Origin: Ottowia sp.
GTDB lineage: Bacteria > Pseudomonadota > Gammaproteobacteria > Burkholderiales > Burkholderiaceae_C
Assembly (NCBI GenBank): GCA_023228705.1
Contig: JALOAS010000002.1
Location: forward strand, 1 to 64,000
Reading direction: 5' to 3'
DNA length: 64,000 bases
The translations under genes were made by a program, and so were the position numbers. Below, in pieces: positions 61,015-64,000 of the stretch (positions are counted from its first letter, which is position 1; every line of letters starts with the position of its first letter). The notes beneath the pieces are model-generated. The model had not been told where the DNA came from, made no database searches, and was given only the letters and a program-made list of their open reading frames with translations.

Positions 61015-62843
61015 GTCTGGATTTTCTCCTGGCGAGGGCCCATGCTCGCGGCCTGGCCGCCGGCCTTGGTCGTGTGCAGGAGAAACTTCTGCATGTCCCA
61101 GGCGCCCGTGGGGCAGCGCTCGGCGCACAGGCCACAGTGCAGGCAGACGTCCTCATCCTTGACCATGACCCGGCCTGTCTGCACCGGCGGCGACACCAGC
61201 AGGTCCTGCACCAGGTTCAACGCGGGCGCATTCAGGCGAGCGCGCAGGTCGGCCTCGTCGCCATTTTCGGTGAAGGTGATGCAGTCCATCGGGCAGATAT
61301 CGACACAGCCGTCGCATTCTATGCACAGCTCGGCCGTGAATACGGTCTGCATGTCGCAGTTGAGACAGCGCGAAGCCTCCCTGAACGCCGTGCGCAAGTC
61401 AAAGCCCAGCTCCACCTCGACATCCATGCGCGTCAGGGCGTCTTCTTCCGTGGACCAGGGCACGGCGTAACGCGCATCGTCGATCGGCGCGTTGTCGTAG
61501 CTCCACTCGTGAATGCCCATCTTCTGCGAGACCAGGTTGGCCCAGGGCGCCGGCCGGGCATGCACGTCCCGGCCGCTCAGCAGCAGGTCAATTGAAACCG
61601 CCGCCTCGTGACCCTGCGCCACCGCGGTGATGATGTTCTTCGGTCCCAGTGCGGCGTCACCGCCAAAGAAGACGTGCGGCAGCGTTGACTGGAAGCTGGC
61701 CTCGCCTAGCACGGGCAGGCCCCACCTGCCGAACTCTATGCCCAGGTCGCGCTCTATCCACGGGAAGGCATTTTCCTGGCCGATGGCAATCAGCACCTCG
61801 TCGCACTCGAACCAGGCATCGGGCTCGCCGGTGGGCACCAGCCGGCGCTGGCCATCGGCATCGTATTCGGCACGCACGATCTCGAAGGTCATGCCAACCA
61901 GCCTGCCGGACGCGTGCACGAAAGCCTTGGGCACGTGCATGTTGATGATGGGAATGCCCTCGCGCGCAGCGTCTTCCTTCTCCCAGGGCGACGCCTTCAT
62001 CTCGTCGAAGCCCGAGCGCACGACGACCTTGACATCCTCGCCACCGAGGCGCCGCGCCGTGCGGCAGCAGTCCATGGCGGTGTTGCCGCCCCCCAGCACA
62101 ATGACGCGCCGGCCTGTCTCCGTGACGTGCCCAAACGACACCGAGGCCAGCCAGTTGATGCCGATGTGGATGTGCGCGGCGGCCTCCCGGCGCCCCGGAA
62201 TAGCCAGGTCGCGCCCGCGTGGCGCGCCGCTGCCGACAAACACCGCATGCCAGCCTTCGGCCAACAGCGCCCGCATCGAGTGGACGTATCGGCCACCCTG
62301 GAAATCAACGCCGAGGTTGAAAATGTAGCCGGTCTCTTCGTCAATCACGCTCTCGGGCAGGCGAAAGCGCGGGATCTGCTGGTGCATGAAGCCGCCCGCC
62401 CTGGTTTCGCCGTCGAATACGGTCACCTCGTATCCCAGCGGCGCCAGGTCGCGGGCGACGGTGAGCGAGGCCGGCCCGGCGCCGACGCAGGCAATGCGCT
62501 TGCCGTTGCTGCGCTCGGGCCTGCCGGGCATGCGCGCAGCGACATCGCCCTTGTGGTCGGCGGCAACGCGCTTGAGCCGGCAGATCGCCACCGGCTCGGG
62601 TTTTTGTACGTTCGCCTCCTCGACTCGAACACGGCGACACGCGGGCTCGCACGGCCGGTCGCAGGTGCGGCCCAGGATGCCCGGAAACACATTGGCCACC
62701 CAGTTCACCATGTAGGAATCGGCGTAGCGGCCCTGTGCGATCAGCCGCAAATATTCCGGCACCGGTGTATGCGCCGGGCACGCCCACTGGCAATCCACCA
62801 CCTTGTGATAGTAGTTGGGATCCCTGGTATTCGTCGGTCTCAT
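61011..62843 (-). CDS. NAD(P)H/FAD-dependent iron-sulfur oxidoreductase (KorC-like, GltD-type)
   Basis: A 610-residue electron-transfer subunit. The N-terminal Fer4_20 domain has cysteines 18, 22, 61, 65 and 69. The FAD motif CVGAGPASLTVARDLA is at 119-134, the NAD(P) motif GGGNTAMDCCRTARR at 251-265, and GGDAALGPKNIITAVAQG at 394-411. The C-terminus has ferredoxin-type clusters (Cys 507, 510, 513, 517 and 567, 570, 573, 577). It should pass electrons between the KorAB enzyme and NAD(P). It is the first gene of the operon and overlaps korA (ATGA). This architecture recalls the 2-oxoglutarate:NADP oxidoreductase of aromatic-degrading Azoarcus/Thauera. Confidence 0.88.
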   Translation of the reverse strand: MRPTNTRDPNYYHKVVDCQWACPAHTPVPEYLRLIAQGRYADSYMVNWVANVFPGILGRTCDRPCEPACRRVRVEEANVQKPEPVAICRLKRVAADHKGDVAARMPGRPERSNGKRIACVGAGPASLTVARDLAPLGYEVTVFDGETRAGGFMHQQIPRFRLPESVIDEETGYIFNLGVDFQGGRYVHSMRALLAEGWHAVFVGSGAPRGRDLAIPGRREAAAHIHIGINWLASVSFGHVTETGRRVIVLGGGNTAMDCCRTARRLGGEDVKVVVRSGFDEMKASPWEKEDAAREGIPIINMHVPKAFVHASGRLVGMTFEIVRAEYDADGQRRLVPTGEPDAWFECDEVLIAIGQENAFPWIERDLGIEFGRWGLPVLGEASFQSTLPHVFFGGDAALGPKNIITAVAQGHEAAVSIDLLLSGRDVHARPAPWANLVSQKMGIHEWSYDNAPIDDARYAVPWSTEEDALTRMDVEVELGFDLRTAFREASRCLNCDMQTVFTAELCIECDGCVDICPMDCITFTENGDEADLRARLNAPALNLVQDLLVSPPVQTGRVMVKDEDVCLHCGLCAERCPTGAWDMQKFLLHTTKAGGQAASMGPRQEKIQT

Positions 62844-63130
62844 GGGGGTACCTCCCGGGACTGCGAAACTGGCTCCAAGCCGCTCTTGACTCTTGTCATG
62901 CTGAGCGCGCTCCCTCGCATGTTACCCGTTCAAGGAGCCCTTGTACGCATCCTTGATGAAGATCATGCAAAATGCGACGGCGCTGGCACGCCGCCCTTCA
63001 GCGCGCAAGGCAAGGGCCAGACGCGGCCCGTGGCATGGTACAGTGCGAGGCGGCAGCGCGCAACGAGCTGGTCGCGTGCCCGGCATCCAGCCGCTGCGTG
63101 CAGTCGGCGGTCAACGGCAGGCGAGCTTTG
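62844..63130. other. Divergent spacer between korC-like operon and terminal lipoprotein
   Basis: Holds the leader of the kor operon on the minus strand (a CCCATGAG-rich start region with GGAGGTACCC on the minus strand just upstream of 62843, a good ribosome site) and the upstream region of the lipoprotein gene. No small gene or RNA is recognised. TACAGT near 63039 could be a -10 for the rightward gene. Confidence 0.35.
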
Positions 63131-63178
63131 ATGAGGTTGAGCGTGGTGGGGCACACCCTGGACGCTGGACGCTTTGAG
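63131..63178. repeat. Dispersed modular repeat, copy G (fragment)
   Basis: A 48-base piece matching the middle of copy A: GAGGTTGAGCGTGGTGGGGC followed by heptads CCTGGA, CGCTGGA, CGCTTTG. Both ends of the element are missing. It lies 19 bases before the start of the following lipoprotein gene, so it forms part of its leader. Confidence 0.7.
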
Positions 63179-63196
63179 CCCGAGGCTTTATCCAAC

Positions 63197-63799
63197 ATGC
63201 CAATATTCCGGAAAATCCTGCCGTTGGGCGCAGCGCTCGCCCTGGTCATGCTGGCCGGCTGCGACAGCCTGCCGCAGAGCCAGGGCGCCGACAGCAGCGA
63301 CGTGCCCACGCCGCCCGCGGTGACGCAGCAGCAACAGCAACAACAAGAGCAGCAGCGGCAGGCGGGCGCAGAAGAGCAGCAAGCGGACGCAGAAGCAATG
63401 CAAGCGCCGGTCTCCTTCTTCCTGGCGCAGGAGCAAGAAGAAGAGGGCCTGACCGAGCTCAAGCTGGCAGACGGCTCGCTGTGGGCGCTGCCCGATGCCG
63501 TGCTGACGCGCGCGGACCTCAACAGCGTCGAGCCGCGCCGCACCAACGAAGGCCAGGCTTTTGTGCGCTTTGGTCTCAATGAGCAGGGCGCAGCCAAGAT
63601 GGCGCAGCTCTCGCAGCGCTTTGCCGGCAACCTGCTCATGGTTGCCGTTGGCAACGACGTGGTGGGCCTGACGCGGATAGATGAAGACAGCGGCAACGCG
63701 CTGGACATAGGCATGCCCACCGACGAGCAGGCCATCGCCGTGGCCTATGCCGTGGCAGGCGGGCCGCAGCAACCGCAACAGCAGCCGGCAGGCCAGTGA
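63197..63799 (+). CDS. Lipoprotein with poly-Gln linker and SecD-like P1 head domain
   Basis: A 200-residue lipoprotein of unknown function. It starts MPIFRKILPLGAALALVMLAGC, a signal peptide with lipobox LAGC (Cys22). Residues about 42-75 form a Gln/Glu/Ala-rich linker including seven consecutive Gln. Residues about 95-175 (LPDAVLTRADLNSVEPR, then AFVRFGLNEQGAAKMAQLSQRFAGNLLMVAVGNDVVGL) resemble the periplasmic P1 head of SecD (T-x-x-D-I-x-S, L-x-x-x-G-A-x-x-F, L-A-I-V-L-D). A Gln/Pro-rich tail follows. A repeat fragment lies in its leader. Confidence 0.75.
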   Translation: MPIFRKILPLGAALALVMLAGCDSLPQSQGADSSDVPTPPAVTQQQQQQQEQQRQAGAEEQQADAEAMQAPVSFFLAQEQEEEGLTELKLADGSLWALPDAVLTRADLNSVEPRRTNEGQAFVRFGLNEQGAAKMAQLSQRFAGNLLMVAVGNDVVGLTRIDEDSGNALDIGMPTDEQAIAVAYAVAGGPQQPQQQPAGQ

Positions 63800-64000
63800 C
63801 GGCGGCCTGCTGAACGGCCGCCTGTGGGAGGCGCTGCGCGGCGTGGCGCGTCTTGATGGCGGCTGCCGTTCTCCGGGGCAGCTTCTGCGTCTTGATCAAG
63901 CTGCCAACGGGTGAGCCGCTGGCGGGTTCCTTGCGGTCTGCTTGACCCCGCGCAAGACGCGGCTCAGGCAAAACGCTGCCACAAGGCGGCAAGCCAGATG
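63800..64000. other. Right-edge intergenic sequence
   Basis: Contains a GC hairpin GGCGGCC/GGCCGCC at about 63804-63825 just after the lipoprotein stop, without a T-run. No supported gene starts before the window ends. Confidence 0.35.

Overview
The window is GC-rich chromosomal DNA with the gene content and local order of a betaproteobacterium, most likely order Burkholderiales. The evidence is the gpmA/ctpA/moeB block next to rhodanese/grxC/secB/gpsA, leuC-entericidin-leuD-leuB, DUF3460-scpA, smc-zipA-ligA, a phasin gene, ubiE-ubiJ-ubiB, and a PilU-type ATPase. Genus cannot be fixed from the sequence. The lifestyle suggested is respiratory and metabolically flexible: a membrane formate dehydrogenase with selenocysteine machinery, ubiquinone synthesis, nitric-oxide-associated NnrS, polyhydroxyalkanoate granules (phasin) and a three-gene 2-oxoacid oxidoreductase.

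Layout. 1-3.4 kb: 5' end of a Tat-exported formate dehydrogenase alpha subunit (minus strand), a divergent FAD oxidoreductase, the selenocysteine tRNA selC, a GcvH-like lipoyl-carrier candidate, a DsrE-like protein and mobA. 3.5-13.2 kb: DUF971, ubiE-ubiJ-ubiB, a zinc-ribbon protein, aspS, a yqjD/yqjE/yqjK-type membrane trio, nudB, an EEP phosphohydrolase, folE and a BLUF-like protein. 13.2-17.0 kb: a SulP transporter and thiM-thiE. 17.4-24 kb: moeB/thiF-like, ctpA, gpmA, rhodanese, grxC, secB, gpsA, scpA, DUF3460. 24.4-30 kb: a pabB-pabC fusion, an EamA permease, tag, nnrS, pagL. 30-35 kb: leuB, leuD, entericidin, leuC, pilU. 35.4-46.4 kb: smc, zipA, ligA, an Arg/Gly-rich lipoprotein, phasin, an alpha/beta hydrolase, ybaK, plsY. 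46.6-53.5 kb: two tandem MFS permeases, a retropepsin-like protease, yajQ, murB, yicC. 53.8-57.5 kb: a Ser/Thr kinase, rph-rdgB-hemW with overlapping starts and stops. 58-63 kb: a tightly overlapping operon for a KorABC-like 2-oxoacid oxidoreductase. The end holds a lipoprotein with a SecD-like domain.

The least ordinary content lies between the genes. Seven intergenic loci (about 17.1, 24.2, 31.2, 52.4, 54.7, 57.6-58.1 and 63.1 kb) carry pieces of one modular non-coding repeat family. Its ends contain GATGAC heptads and their inverse GTCATC. Its middle holds GC-rich palindromes and a 7-bp repeat of the form CGCNCAA (reverse complement TTGNGCG). Two copies are nearly identical over 200 bp. 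In the copy downstream of hemW the heptamer has expanded into 20 tandem units. No transposase, phage gene or CRISPR array is visible in the window.

Genes work together in several visible groups: molybdenum/selenium formate oxidation (fdnG, selC, mobA), ubiquinone synthesis (ubiE, ubiJ, ubiB), folate (nudB, folE, pabBC), thiamine (thiM, thiE, possibly the ThiF-like protein), leucine (leuB, leuC, leuD), phospholipid entry (gpsA, plsY) and chromosome/cell division (smc, scpA, zipA, ligA).
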